Below, piece by piece: positions 49,710 through 59,019 of a stretch of 64,000 nt of DNA. A model generated the notes under the pieces. It had not been told where the DNA came from. It searched no databases and was given only the letters and a program-made list of their open reading frames with translations. The translations under genes and the position numbers were made by a program. The stretch lies in NCBI RefSeq assembly GCF_000241325.1, contig NZ_BAEI01000018.1, forward strand, positions 1 through 64,000, read 5' to 3'. The DNA comes from Gordonia polyisoprenivorans NBRC 16320 = JCM 10675 (lineage in GTDB: Bacteria > Actinomycetota > Actinomycetes > Mycobacteriales > Mycobacteriaceae). Every line of letters begins with the position of its first letter. Position 1 is the stretch's first letter.

Positions 49710-50147
49710 TCAGCCGATGTTCTGGGCGAGTCCCACCAGGATGTTCTCGGGCCCGCGGATGTAACAGAGGCGATAGACGTTCTCGTACTGCACCACTTCG
49801 GGGCCGACGAGACGCGCGCCTTTGGCGACGGCTCGGGCGAGGGTGTCGTCGAGGTCGTCGACCTCGAACATGACTCGCAGATATCCGAGCGCGTTCACCG
49901 GCGCGTTGCGATGGTCGTCGATCACCTCGGGTGCGAGGAACCGTGAGAGTTCGAGCCGACCGTGTCCGTCGGGCGTGCGCATCATCGCGACCTCGACGCG
50001 CTGATCGGCCAGCCCGGTCACCCGACCGGCCCACTCCCCCTCGGCCATCGCGCGACCCTCGAGCTCGAGCCCGAGTTCGACGAAGAAGTCGATCACCGCC
50101 GAGAGATCCTCGACGACGATGCCGACGTTGTTCATCCGGATCGTCAT
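49710..50147 (-). CDS. VOC-family (glyoxalase/dioxygenase fold) protein
   Basis: The 145-residue protein has two beta-alpha-beta-beta-beta modules (NNVGIVVEDLSAVIDFFVELGL; LGYLRVMFEVDDLDDTLARAVAKGARL). The usual first metal His is Asn (MNNVGI) and the last Glu is replaced (ENILVGLAQ), so a metal-independent or binding role is likely. It lies 37 bp downstream of the crotonase gene and is probably cotranscribed with it. Confidence 0.8.
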   Translation of the reverse strand: MTIRMNNVGIVVEDLSAVIDFFVELGLELEGRAMAEGEWAGRVTGLADQRVEVAMMRTPDGHGRLELSRFLAPEVIDDHRNAPVNALGYLRVMFEVDDLDDTLARAVAKGARLVGPEVVQYENVYRLCYIRGPENILVGLAQNIG

Positions 50148-50184
50148 TCGTGACCGCCTTCTAGGGGAATTGTGTTGCGCCCGT

Positions 50185-51000
50185 TCATTGTTGATCCTCC
50201 GGATCGGCGAACACGGGAGTGCGGCGGCTCATCCCCGCCGCGACCGCCTCCAACTGATTCGGCGAACCCATCAGACCGACCTGCAGTTCGCTCTCCAGCA
50301 GCAGCGCCGACGCCGGGTCGGAGCTCGTCCAAGTGTCGTCGTAGAGACGCTTGGCGGCCTGAACCGCATGCGGGGATTTGCCGGCGATCTCGTGAGCCAG
50401 CGCCAATGCCTCGGCGAGCGGGTCGTCGGCGACACGGGTGACGAGGCCGAGCGCATCGGCTTCGGTTCCGCTCAGGATGCGTCCGGTGAACGTCAACTCC
50501 TTGGCGACGTCGATGCCGACGAGCCGCGGCAGGGTCTGGGTGATACCCATGTCGGGCACCAGACCCCACTTGACCTCCATGATCGACAGTCGGGCATCCG
50601 GTGCCGCATACCGAATGTCGGCACCGAGCGCGATCTGCATGCCGCCGCCGAAGCAGTTGCCGTGCACAGCGGCGATCACCGGCGCGGCGATGCGCGACCA
50701 GTCGTAGGACACGCGCTGGGCCAGATTGGCGGCGCGGCCGTCCTCGCGTGCCATGAGATCCATCGGACCGCTGCCCTCGCTGTCGCCCAGGCTCGTGATG
50801 TCGAGGCCCGAACAGAAACTCTTGCCGTCGCCGTGGAGTACGACGGCGCGCACGGTGCGATCGGCGGCCAGCTTCTCGGTGACGTCCACGAGCGCCTCGA
50901 ACATCGCAGCATCGAGAGCGTTGTGCTTCTCGGCGCGATCCAGCGTCACCGTGGCGACGCCGTCAGCGTCGACGTCGAGGCGGATTCTGTGCTCGCTCAT
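50185..51000 (-). CDS. Crotonase-family enoyl-CoA hydratase/isomerase
   Basis: The 271-residue protein has the oxyanion-hole segments DGKSFCSGLDI and VHGNCFGGGMQIALGADIRY. At the catalytic region it reads MEVKWGLVPDMGITQTLPR, with Asp where hydratases have Glu, which is closer to dienoyl-CoA isomerase-like crotonases. An isomerase-type role is therefore possible. Start ATG 51000 has GGGAG 12 bases upstream. Confidence 0.82.
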   Translation of the reverse strand: MSEHRIRLDVDADGVATVTLDRAEKHNALDAAMFEALVDVTEKLAADRTVRAVVLHGDGKSFCSGLDITSLGDSEGSGPMDLMAREDGRAANLAQRVSYDWSRIAAPVIAAVHGNCFGGGMQIALGADIRYAAPDARLSIMEVKWGLVPDMGITQTLPRLVGIDVAKELTFTGRILSGTEADALGLVTRVADDPLAEALALAHEIAGKSPHAVQAAKRLYDDTWTSSDPASALLLESELQVGLMGSPNQLEAVAAGMSRRTPVFADPEDQQ

Positions 51001-51234
51001 ACTGATACCGATCTCCCGGGGGTCGGACGTCACGACTGCACGCTGTTGTCCAGGGTGCGCTGCCGACGTTACAGGTGGGTGCGGTGGCACGGTAGACGTT
51101 GCGCGTGCAGGATGTCGCGCCGTCTCGCACGAACAGAGGGGGTGTAGCGGCTGGGGAAGTCACGGTGCGCCTCCGTGGATCTCTTTCAAACACAGCAGGC
51201 GCACACCGGCCGGAGGCCGGAAGGGATGTCACGG

Positions 51235-51307
51235 TGCCCCCGGCAGGATTCGAACCTGCGGCCTTCTGCTCCGGAGGCAGACGCTCTATCCCCTGAGCTA
51301 CGGGGGC
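51235..51307 (-). tRNA. tRNA-Arg(CCG)
   Basis: The minus strand folds as a 73-nt tRNA: acceptor GCCCCCG/CGGGGGC, D-arm TAGCTCAGGGGATAGAG, anticodon stem TCTGC/GCAGA with loop CTCCGGA (anticodon CCG, reading CGG), and T-arm GCAGGTTCGAATCCTGC. No CCA is encoded. It lies between sbcC and the crotonase gene. Confidence 0.97.
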
Positions 51308-51362
51308 TCAACGGGCGGCACTCAGAGTAGCGCACTCCGGTCCGGCAACCCAATCCGGCAGG

Positions 51363-54329
51363 TCACGACACGCCCACCACGCCGTCCATGCGCACCGAGG
51401 ACCCGTTGGTCCCCCGCACCACGTGCAGTTGCGCCGGAATCCTCGCGCGCATCTCGTCGACGTGGCTGACGACGCCGACCACCCGTCCGCCCGAACGCAA
51501 CTCGTCGAGGACGCCCATGACGAGGTCGAGCGCCTCGGGGTCCAGGGAACCGAAGCCCTCGTCGATGAAGATGGTGTCGAGGACGCGGCCACCGGATTCC
51601 GCGGACACGACATCGGCCAGTCCGAGGGCCAGGGCCAGCGAGGCGAAGAAGGTCTCTCCACCGGACAGCGTGGTGGCCGCACGAACGGCGCCGGTGTACT
51701 CGTCGTGCACCTCGATGCCCAGACCACCGCGGCGACCGCGCGGACCGGCCGCATCGGAGTGGACGAATTCGTAACGGCCCGAGGACATCTGATGCAGCCG
51801 AACCGACGCCGCCACCAAGACCTCCTCGAGACGCGAGGCCAGCACATAGGAGTGCAGCGACATCTTGCGCGCGTTCTGGCCGCGCCCGGCGACCAGATCG
51901 GCCAGACCCTGCACGCGAGCGTGCCGCTCCCGGGCCGGTGCCAGCACGTCGAGCGCCGACCAGAACTCGGCGACGAGCTCCTCGAGTCGCGTCACCGTTC
52001 GGGCGGCCAGGGCGTGCTCACGCGCCGCCGCCTCCTGCCGCCGTTGGGCCTGCGCCAGCGCCTCCGACAAAACGCCGGTGTCGACCGGCTCGGTCGACAG
52101 CGCCGCAGCGACATCGGCGTCTGCCATCGTTTCCTGGGCGCCGGCGCGCAGCTCCGCCGCCCGAGAGATCATCGTCTCCCAGGCATCGAGCTGCGCGGGC
52201 GTCGCCGCCGCGTCGCGCAGCGCCCCCACATCACTGAATCCGGCTTCGGACAACCGCAATTCGAGTCGACCGGCGAGGTCGTCACGGTGTCGGACCGCGC
52301 GGTGCAGGTCGGCTCGCGCATCGCGCAGGGCCCGAGCCCGACGACACAGCTCGGCCAGCTCGGCACGTCGCTCATCGACACCGATCCGCCCGCCGGTGGC
52401 CTGTGCGACCTCGTCATCGAGATCGTCGATCTCGCGACGCAGCGTCGAGCGGCGTTCCGCGCGCGCGGACGTCGACGCCGCGAGACGGCCGAGTTCGGTG
52501 CGCCAGGTCTCGATCTCGGCATCGATGGCGTTGACGGCGCGTTCGAGGGTCGGGATCGACGCCACCCGGGTCCGGGCGTCGGCGAGCTCACGGTCGAGTG
52601 CCTGTCGACGCGATCGCACCACATCCGCGGACTCCTCACCGATCTCCTCCTCGAGGTGCACACGGCGCGCCTCGAGCGTGGCCAGCGCCGTCTCGGCTCG
52701 CCTCCGGCGCTCGGCCGCACGATCTTCGGCGGCCGCCGCCGCGGCCTCCGCGGTCTTCGCGACGTCGGTCTGCTCGCCGGCGTCGGCGGGCGCCGGGTGC
52801 TCGGTTGATCCGCACACCATGCACGGCTCTCCCGGGGTGAGCGTCGAGGCGAGCTCGGCGGCCATGCCGGCGATCCGACGCTCCCGCAGATCGAGGTGGT
52901 GTTCGCGCGCGGCGGTGTGTGATTCACGTGCGGCGAGCACCTCCGTCCGAGCCTGCGTGAGCTCGGCGTCCAGCGCTTGCCGCGCGACGAACGCTGCGAC
53001 CAGCTCCTCGCATCGTTCGCGGTCGGCGGCGAGCCGTTGCACGTCGGATCTCGCCTCGGATGCGGCCCCCAACGCGGTCACCGCAACCTGACGGCGGTCC
53101 GGCGCGGCCTCCAGCATGCCGGTCAGCTCGGCGGTACGGGCTTGTGCGGCAGCCACTTCGGCGTCGAGCCGACGAAGGTCGGTCAGCAGCGTGGGACGCT
53201 GTTCGACGCGTCGCGCGAGCGGCTCCCACCGCGCCGACTCCCCGGTCCACCGTTCGATCGCCGCATCGAGATCAGCGTCGGAGCCCGCGAGCGCGGCTCC
53301 CTCGGGTAGGTCGGCGAATCCCGCTGCGGCAGAGTCGTATGCGCGGCTCGCGGCGGCCGCAGCCGACGCTGCGGCGTCGTGGTCGTCGGCGAGCGGAATG
53401 ATCGGTGCCGCGGCGCGAGCTGCCCGCGCCGCGACGCGTGCCTGCTCGAGATCGGCAGCTCCGGCATCGAGCTGAGTCAATCGCGCCTGCGCCTCGAGGC
53501 CTCGACGCCGTAACTCCGCCAGCCGATTTCCGTTCGCGAGTGTTGTCTGCGCACCGTCGAGCTCGGCCTGCGCCGCGGCGAGTCGCCGGTGGGCGGACTC
53601 GACGGCCTCCCGGGCGTTGGCCAGACACCCTTGCGCCCAGTCGATCTCCGCCTCCGCCGGTGGTTCGCAGTCGAGCACTGCTGCCATCTGACCGGCGATG
53701 CGTTCGACCGCCGCCGCCTTCTCACCGAGAGCTGCTTCGGCCTGCCGGGCACGGTCCTTGAGCCACTCCTCGACCCCACCGAACCGCTCGGTGTCGAACA
53801 GCCGCTCCAGCAACGCTTCTCGATCCTCGGAGCTCGCGCGCAGGAATCGCGCGAAGTCGCCCTGCGGGAGGAGCACGACCTGGAAGAACTGATCGGCACT
53901 CATCCCGAGCAGTCGCGTGATCGACTCACCGATCTCCGGTAGCCGGGTCAGTGCCGGGCCCGAGTCGTCGAGCCAGGTCATCGTGGCCTTTGCCTGGACC
54001 TTGGTGGTGCCGGTTCCGCGCTTCTTGGGTCGATGGTATTCCGGTGCGCGCACGATGCGCATCCGTCGGCCACCGATGGTGGCCTCGAGCTCCACTTCCG
54101 GAACCTGCTGTGCATCAGCATGATCGGAGTGCAGTCGGCGTCCCTCCTGCCGCGAGCCGGGCACCCTGCCGAACAGCGCGAAGGCCACGGCGTCGAGCAC
54201 CGAGGTCTTTCCGGCTCCGGTCTGCCCGTGCAGCAGGAACAGGCCGTCGGCACCGAGGGCGTCGAAATCGATCTCGGTGTCCGCGGCGAACGGCCCGAAC
54301 GCCGTCATCCGTAAACGATGCAGTCTCAT
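51363..54329 (-). CDS. sbcC: Exonuclease subunit SbcC
   Basis: The 988-residue SMC-like ATPase has Walker A GQTGAGKTSVLDAVAFALFG at the N-terminus, long coiled coils, a zinc hook CMVCG near residue 505, and the C-terminal signature LSGGETFFASLALALGL with Walker B TIFIDEGFGSLD. With SbcD it cuts hairpin DNA and processes double-strand ends. It starts 10 bp after sbcD. Confidence 0.95.
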   Translation of the reverse strand: MRLHRLRMTAFGPFAADTEIDFDALGADGLFLLHGQTGAGKTSVLDAVAFALFGRVPGSRQEGRRLHSDHADAQQVPEVELEATIGGRRMRIVRAPEYHRPKKRGTGTTKVQAKATMTWLDDSGPALTRLPEIGESITRLLGMSADQFFQVVLLPQGDFARFLRASSEDREALLERLFDTERFGGVEEWLKDRARQAEAALGEKAAAVERIAGQMAAVLDCEPPAEAEIDWAQGCLANAREAVESAHRRLAAAQAELDGAQTTLANGNRLAELRRRGLEAQARLTQLDAGAADLEQARVAARAARAAAPIIPLADDHDAAASAAAAASRAYDSAAAGFADLPEGAALAGSDADLDAAIERWTGESARWEPLARRVEQRPTLLTDLRRLDAEVAAAQARTAELTGMLEAAPDRRQVAVTALGAASEARSDVQRLAADRERCEELVAAFVARQALDAELTQARTEVLAARESHTAAREHHLDLRERRIAGMAAELASTLTPGEPCMVCGSTEHPAPADAGEQTDVAKTAEAAAAAAEDRAAERRRRAETALATLEARRVHLEEEIGEESADVVRSRRQALDRELADARTRVASIPTLERAVNAIDAEIETWRTELGRLAASTSARAERRSTLRREIDDLDDEVAQATGGRIGVDERRAELAELCRRARALRDARADLHRAVRHRDDLAGRLELRLSEAGFSDVGALRDAAATPAQLDAWETMISRAAELRAGAQETMADADVAAALSTEPVDTGVLSEALAQAQRRQEAAAREHALAARTVTRLEELVAEFWSALDVLAPARERHARVQGLADLVAGRGQNARKMSLHSYVLASRLEEVLVAASVRLHQMSSGRYEFVHSDAAGPRGRRGGLGIEVHDEYTGAVRAATTLSGGETFFASLALALGLADVVSAESGGRVLDTIFIDEGFGSLDPEALDLVMGVLDELRSGGRVVGVVSHVDEMRARIPAQLHVVRGTNGSSVRMDGVVGVS

Positions 54330-54339
54330 CGGCGGCGCC

Positions 54340-55581
54340 TCACGCCGACTTCGGTTCGGTGTCGAGGGCGAACAGCGCCCACTGCCCTTGATCGGCCTCG
54401 ATGGCCTCGATGTCAGCAGCACCGACCTCGGCAGCACCGGCCTCGACCACTTCCGGTTCGCCGACGACCTCACGCAGCGCACGCTCGATCAGGTCCCGCT
54501 CGGCCGCGGACGGCTCGTCACGGACGTCACCGACGAAGGCAGCGATGATCTCTGCGTCGGTGCGTCCGCGTATGCGCGACCGGTAATCGAGACGACCGAG
54601 GGCCTCCGGTCGCTCCCAGTGCACGTGCACCGCGTAGGGGAATCGCTCGCGCAGTCGGCGCATCGCGTCGAGCGGCCGGATGGTGTCGGTGAGCGTCGCC
54701 TCGATGTAGTGCTCATGCGCGTCGGCGTACTTCTCGTCACCGAGGAGCTCATCGAGAGTGCCTCGCAGGGAGGACAACCCACGCAGGGCGGGCAGCTCGT
54801 GCAGGCGAACGTCGGTCACGCCGTCGGCATCGAGATCGACGAGCCACACGCCCTTGCGATGACTGTTCTCACCAAAGGAGTACGGCATCGGCGAGCCGCT
54901 GTAGCGCACCGCCGGGGTGATCTCCTGCGGTGAGTGCAGGTGACCGAGCGCAACGTAATCGATCCCTGAGAACGTATCGGCGGCAACCGTTTCCACCCCA
55001 CCGACGCTGATGGACCGCTCCGATCCGGTACTGACGGCCCCGCTGACGAACGCGTGGGCGGCGACGACGGTACGCGCGCCGCGTGCGGTGGCGTCGGCGC
55101 GCACCCGGTCCATTGCCGCGCCCAGGACGCCCTGATGACCGCACGGGGCATCGATGTCGAAAGCCTTTCGGACGGCGTCGGGTTCGAGGTAGGGAATCCC
55201 GTAGAACGCCACCGGGCCGAACTCGTCGTCGAGCAGGACCGGTGTGTCGATGGCAGCCACACTCGTGCGCAGGTGCAGTCCGCCCGCGGCCGCGAATGCC
55301 GATGCGGCACCGAGTCGGGTCGGTGAATCGTGGTTGCCGGAGGTGACGACGATCTGCGCCCCGGCGGCGGCGATGTCACCCAGGCCGGCGTCGTAGACGG
55401 ACACCGCATCCGCCGAGGGAACCGAACGGTCGTACACATCGCCCGCCACCACGACGACGTCGACCGACTCGGCGGCGACGATCGCAGCAATGTCGGCGAG
55501 CATCCGACGTTGATCGGAGAGGAGCTCGACACCGTGGAACGTCCGGCCGAGGTGCCAGTCCGAGGTGTGCAGAATCCGCAT
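54340..55581 (-). CDS. sbcD: Exonuclease subunit SbcD
   Basis: The 413-residue Mre11-type nuclease has the metallophosphoesterase motifs HTSDWHLGR, AGDVYDRSVPS, TSGNHDSP and GHLHSPQ. ATG 55581 is chosen because TACGGT (55589-55594) ends 7 bases before it, giving a leaderless transcript, and it matches the usual MRILHTSDWH start. It is the nuclease partner of SbcC. Confidence 0.95.
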   Translation of the reverse strand: MRILHTSDWHLGRTFHGVELLSDQRRMLADIAAIVAAESVDVVVVAGDVYDRSVPSADAVSVYDAGLGDIAAAGAQIVVTSGNHDSPTRLGAASAFAAAGGLHLRTSVAAIDTPVLLDDEFGPVAFYGIPYLEPDAVRKAFDIDAPCGHQGVLGAAMDRVRADATARGARTVVAAHAFVSGAVSTGSERSISVGGVETVAADTFSGIDYVALGHLHSPQEITPAVRYSGSPMPYSFGENSHRKGVWLVDLDADGVTDVRLHELPALRGLSSLRGTLDELLGDEKYADAHEHYIEATLTDTIRPLDAMRRLRERFPYAVHVHWERPEALGRLDYRSRIRGRTDAEIIAAFVGDVRDEPSAAERDLIERALREVVGEPEVVEAGAAEVGAADIEAIEADQGQWALFALDTEPKSA

Positions 55582-55588
55582 GTCCAAC

Positions 55589-55594
55589 ACCGTA
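55589..55594 (-). promoter_or_regulatory. Leaderless -10 of sbcDC
   Basis: TACGGT on the minus strand ends 7 nt before the sbcD ATG. Confidence 0.45.
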
Positions 55595-55612
55595 CGATCG
55601 GCCACCGACAGA

Positions 55613-55655
55613 TCGGGGGAGGCGCCGCGGGGACATCCCGCAGCACCTCCCCCGA
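55613..55655 (-). terminator. Terminator after the MFS gene
   Basis: TCGGGGGAGG (55613-55622) pairs exactly with CCTCCCCCGA (55646-55655), with an inner GCGGG/CCCGC stem. It separates the efflux operon from sbcD. No T-tract. Confidence 0.6.
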
Positions 55656-55680
55656 CCTGGGACGGACTCGGCGAACCGGG

Positions 55681-57192
55681 CTACGCCGCGCCGGCTCCCT
55701 CGACCTCGCCCTTGGAGACCGCGGCCGCCGCGGTGAACGGCGACGCCTGGTGCTTGGGCCGCGTCAGGAACAACGTGGCGAGAACACCGATCAGCAGCAC
55801 CCCGGCCGGCAGGTACAGCGACTGGCCCATGGCGGTGGCGAACGGCTCACGCACGAACGCGGGCAGCTGACTGACCGCACTGCTCTGCTCGGTGGTGTTC
55901 ACCCCGGGCAGTTCGGCGGCCAGTCGGGTCTGCATGATGGCGCCGACGGCCGCCGAGCCGATCACCGAACCGATCATCCGGGTGGTGTTGTAGACCCCCG
56001 CTCCCGCGCCGGCCTGTTGCCATGGCAGGTTGCGTGTCGCCGTCGCCGCCAGCGGCGCCCAGATGCCCGCCGAGGCGATGCCCATCAGACACATCGGAAT
56101 GATCAACTGCCACACCGGTGTCGACGGGCGGGCGATCACGCCGACCCAGCCGACGGCGATCGCCTGCAGCAGCAACGCGGTGGCGATGATCGCGCTGGGA
56201 TGGACCTTGTCGAGGACCCGACCGACGATCGGCGCGAGGATGCCGGTGAGCACCGCCATCGGCACCATCATCACCGCCGAGCGGGTCGGCGACATCCCGC
56301 CGACGAGCTGCAGGAAGAACATCACGGGGATCATCAGGCCGGAGATCGCGAAACCCATCGACGCGATACCGATGTTGGAGAGGGTGAAGTTGCGGTCCTT
56401 GAACAGCGAGAGCGGCACGAGTGGTTCGGTGCGGATGCGCGACTGCCAGTAGATGAAGACGGCCATCACCGCGATGCCGCCGATGATCAGCACCCAGATC
56501 CAGGCCGCCCAGTCGTACTTCTCGCCATCCTGGATGCCGAAGACGAGCGCCGACAGACCGACCGCCGACAGCACCACGCCGATCCAGTCGAAGGAATGGT
56601 CGTGGGTGTCGACCGAGGGCACCAGGGTGGCGGCGAGGATCAGCCCGACGATGCCGACCGGCAGGTTCACGAAGAAGATCCACTCCCAACCGAATTGGTC
56701 GGTGAGGATCCCACCGAGCAGCGGGCCGACCAGGGTGGCGACACCGGCGACGGTGCCCCACACGCCCATGGCCGCGCCGCGCTTCTCGGGCGGGAAGATC
56801 CGGGTGATGAGCGCCATGGTCTGCGGGGTGATCAGCGCGGCACCTATGCCCTGGAGGGCGCGTGCGGCGATCAGTTCACCGATCGAACCGGCGAAACCGC
56901 ACCACACACTCGCGGCGGTGAAGACGACCAGCCCGACCTGGTAGACGAGTTTGGGGCCGTATTTGTCACCGAGCCGTCCGGTGATCAGCAGCGGTACGGC
57001 GTAGGTGAGCAGGTAGGCGCTGGTGACCCACACGATGCCGTTGACGTCGGTGCGCAGGGCGACCTGGATCTCGGGTTGGGCGACGGCGACGATCGTCATG
57101 TCGACGAGGATCATGAAGAACCCGACGCACAGCGCCATCAGGGACAGCCAGGGGCGGTTGGTCACCGCCGCCGGGGAGGTGGACGTACTCAT
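55681..57192 (-). CDS. MFS drug efflux transporter, DHA2 (EmrB/QacA) type
   Basis: The 503-residue protein has about 14 transmembrane helices and MFS motifs (motif A GRLGDKYGPK, motif C GVATLVGPLLGGILTD, QGIGAALITPQ, RGAAMGVWG). It probably exports toxic organic compounds by proton antiport. ATG 57192 overlaps the PadR regulator stop as ATGA, so the regulator and pump are cotranscribed. A DHA2 pump also neighbours kgd in M. tuberculosis (Rv1250). Confidence 0.9.
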   Translation of the reverse strand: MSTSTSPAAVTNRPWLSLMALCVGFFMILVDMTIVAVAQPEIQVALRTDVNGIVWVTSAYLLTYAVPLLITGRLGDKYGPKLVYQVGLVVFTAASVWCGFAGSIGELIAARALQGIGAALITPQTMALITRIFPPEKRGAAMGVWGTVAGVATLVGPLLGGILTDQFGWEWIFFVNLPVGIVGLILAATLVPSVDTHDHSFDWIGVVLSAVGLSALVFGIQDGEKYDWAAWIWVLIIGGIAVMAVFIYWQSRIRTEPLVPLSLFKDRNFTLSNIGIASMGFAISGLMIPVMFFLQLVGGMSPTRSAVMMVPMAVLTGILAPIVGRVLDKVHPSAIIATALLLQAIAVGWVGVIARPSTPVWQLIIPMCLMGIASAGIWAPLAATATRNLPWQQAGAGAGVYNTTRMIGSVIGSAAVGAIMQTRLAAELPGVNTTEQSSAVSQLPAFVREPFATAMGQSLYLPAGVLLIGVLATLFLTRPKHQASPFTAAAAVSKGEVEGAGAA

Positions 57193-57848
57193 TGCGGGGT
57201 CACTTTCTGTGGAGACTCTGGGGAGGAGAACATGTGCTGCATGGCGGCATAGGGCGAATCCGGGTCGTCGAGCCATTCGATCTCTCCGGACTCCAGACGG
57301 CCGAGAAGACCGGCGAGCCACTCGATCTGGGTCCGCAGGGTGACGATCCGACAGCCGGCGTCGAGGAAGAACATCTCCGGGATGCCCTTGCCCGACGCCC
57401 ACTCGGCGGCGTCGACGAACTGCGCGAGATCGGCGCGCATCGCCTCGATGCGGGCCGAGAGCAACTCGATCACCCGCGGCCGGGGAAGGGCATGGGCTTC
57501 CGACAGCGCGAGGTAGAGCTCGGGATACTCGGGTGAGTGCTGGGCGAGGATGCGCTCGAGATTGACCACGAGCGCCTCCTGTCCGGCCTCGGTGATCGCA
57601 TAGACGGTGCGTTCGGGCCGGTTGCCCTCGCGTCGGACGTCGTGGACCTCGATCAGTCCGTTCCCGAGAAGCCGGTCGACCGTGTGGTAGAGCGTGCCCG
57701 GCCGAAACTTCACCAGCCGATCCTCACGTCGCTCGAGCGTGATCTGCACCATCTCGTACGGGTGCAACGGTTGTTCGGCGAGCAGCCCGAGCACCAGCAC
57801 CGCCAACGGAGCCAACACATGCTCACCCCCACCGCGACCGGCACCCAC
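57189..57848 (-). CDS. PadR-family transcriptional repressor
   Basis: The 219-residue protein has an N-terminal PadR winged helix (LAVLVLGLLAEQPLHPYEM, FRPGTLYHTVDRLLGNGLI, RTVYAITEAGQ) and a C-terminal helical dimerisation domain of about 100 residues. GTG 57848 is chosen with GAAAGG eight bases upstream; GTG 57857 is possible, and the longer frame crosses the promoter. A perfect palindrome lies 26 bp upstream, suggesting autorepression together with the MFS pump. Confidence 0.85.
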   Translation of the reverse strand: MGAGRGGGEHVLAPLAVLVLGLLAEQPLHPYEMVQITLERREDRLVKFRPGTLYHTVDRLLGNGLIEVHDVRREGNRPERTVYAITEAGQEALVVNLERILAQHSPEYPELYLALSEAHALPRPRVIELLSARIEAMRADLAQFVDAAEWASGKGIPEMFFLDAGCRIVTLRTQIEWLAGLLGRLESGEIEWLDDPDSPYAAMQHMFSSPESPQKVTPQ

Positions 57849-57874
57849 GACGCCCACCTTTCGACCCACACCAA

Positions 57875-57892
57875 ATATTCCACGTGGAATAT
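57875..57892. promoter_or_regulatory. PadR operator candidate
   Basis: ATATTCCACGTGGAATAT is a perfect 18-bp palindrome overlapping the -10 of the padR promoter. Confidence 0.75.
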
Positions 57893-57916
57893 ACACCCTG
57901 GAGTGTTCGGTGCCAA
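57888..57916 (-). promoter_or_regulatory. padR-MFS promoter
   Basis: TTGGCA (57911-57916), 17-bp spacer and TATATT (57888-57893) on the minus strand. The -10 is inside the palindrome, so the bound repressor would block polymerase. Confidence 0.65.
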
Positions 57917-57945
57917 TGTCGTGAGCGCTGATTAGTGTGGTCGTC

Positions 57946-59019
57946 ATGGACACCGACACCACCCCCGCAGCAGCGGGCTCATCCGGCTCGTCAACGTCCG
58001 GCACGCAGGGTTCGTACGTCACCGGCGGCCAGGAGTTCGTCCGCGACACCAAATACATCGAGACCCGCATCACCCGGGACGGCCGGGACGGCTATCCCGT
58101 CGAGGCCGGCCGCTACCGGCTCGTCGCCGCCCGCGCGTGCCCGTGGGCGAACCGCACGCTGATCGTGCGCCGGCTCCTCGGACTCGAGGACGCCATCTCC
58201 CTCGGCCTGTGCGGACCCACCCACGACGCCGACTCGTGGACCTTCGATCTCGACCCCGGCGGTGTCGATCCGGTGCTCGGCATCCCCCGCCTCAAGGACG
58301 CCTACGACAAGCGTTTCCCCGGCTACCCCAAGGGCATCACCGTGCCCGCGATCGTGGACATCCCGACCGGCGAGGTCGTCACCAACGACTTCCCGCAGAT
58401 CACCATCGACTTCGAACTCGAGTGGACCGATCACCACCGCGACGGCGCACCGCAGCTCTACCCCGAGCATCTGCGCGACGAGATCGACGCCGTCAACAAA
58501 GGGGTGTACACCGAGGTCAACAACGGCGTCTACCGATGCGGTTTCGCCGGTAGTCAGGACTCCTACGACAAGGCCTACGCACGGCTGTTCACCAAGCTCG
58601 ACGAGCTCTCCGAACGACTCGCGACACAGCGATACCTGGTGGGCGACACCATCACCGAAGCCGACGTGCGACTGTTCACCACCTTGGCGCGGTTCGACGC
58701 CGTCTATCACGGCCACTTCAAGTGCAATCGCACCAAACTCGCCGAGATGCCCGTGCTGTGGGCCTATGCCCGCGACCTCTTCCAGACCCCGGGCTTCGGC
58801 GACACCACCGATTTCACCCAGATCAAGCAGCACTACTACATCGTCCACCGCGACATCAATCCCACCGGGATCGTTCCGCAGGGCCCCGACCTGCGCAATT
58901 GGCTGACCCCGCACCACCGCGAGGAGCTCGGCGGCGCCCCGTTCGGCGACGGCACCCCGCCACCACCCCCGCGTCCCGCCGAGGTCGTCCCCGCCGAGCA
59001 CTGGGTACCGACGTCATGA
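57946..59019 (+). CDS. Xi-class GST-like hydroquinone reductase (ECM4/YqjG type)
   Basis: The 357-residue protein has an N-terminal thioredoxin-like domain with the active-site Cys in ARACPWANRTLIVRRL and a C-terminal helical GST domain (EVNNGVYRCGFAGSQ, RYLVGDTITEADVRLFTTLARFD). The family reduces S-glutathionyl-hydroquinones. Mycothiol replaces glutathione in these bacteria, so a mycothiolyl-hydroquinone is the likely substrate. ATG 57946 is 7 bases after TAGTGT (57933-57938), so leaderless. Divergent from the PadR/MFS operon, it may belong to the same quinone or aromatic stress response. Confidence 0.88.
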   Translation: MDTDTTPAAAGSSGSSTSGTQGSYVTGGQEFVRDTKYIETRITRDGRDGYPVEAGRYRLVAARACPWANRTLIVRRLLGLEDAISLGLCGPTHDADSWTFDLDPGGVDPVLGIPRLKDAYDKRFPGYPKGITVPAIVDIPTGEVVTNDFPQITIDFELEWTDHHRDGAPQLYPEHLRDEIDAVNKGVYTEVNNGVYRCGFAGSQDSYDKAYARLFTKLDELSERLATQRYLVGDTITEADVRLFTTLARFDAVYHGHFKCNRTKLAEMPVLWAYARDLFQTPGFGDTTDFTQIKQHYYIVHRDINPTGIVPQGPDLRNWLTPHHREELGGAPFGDGTPPPPPRPAEVVPAEHWVPTS

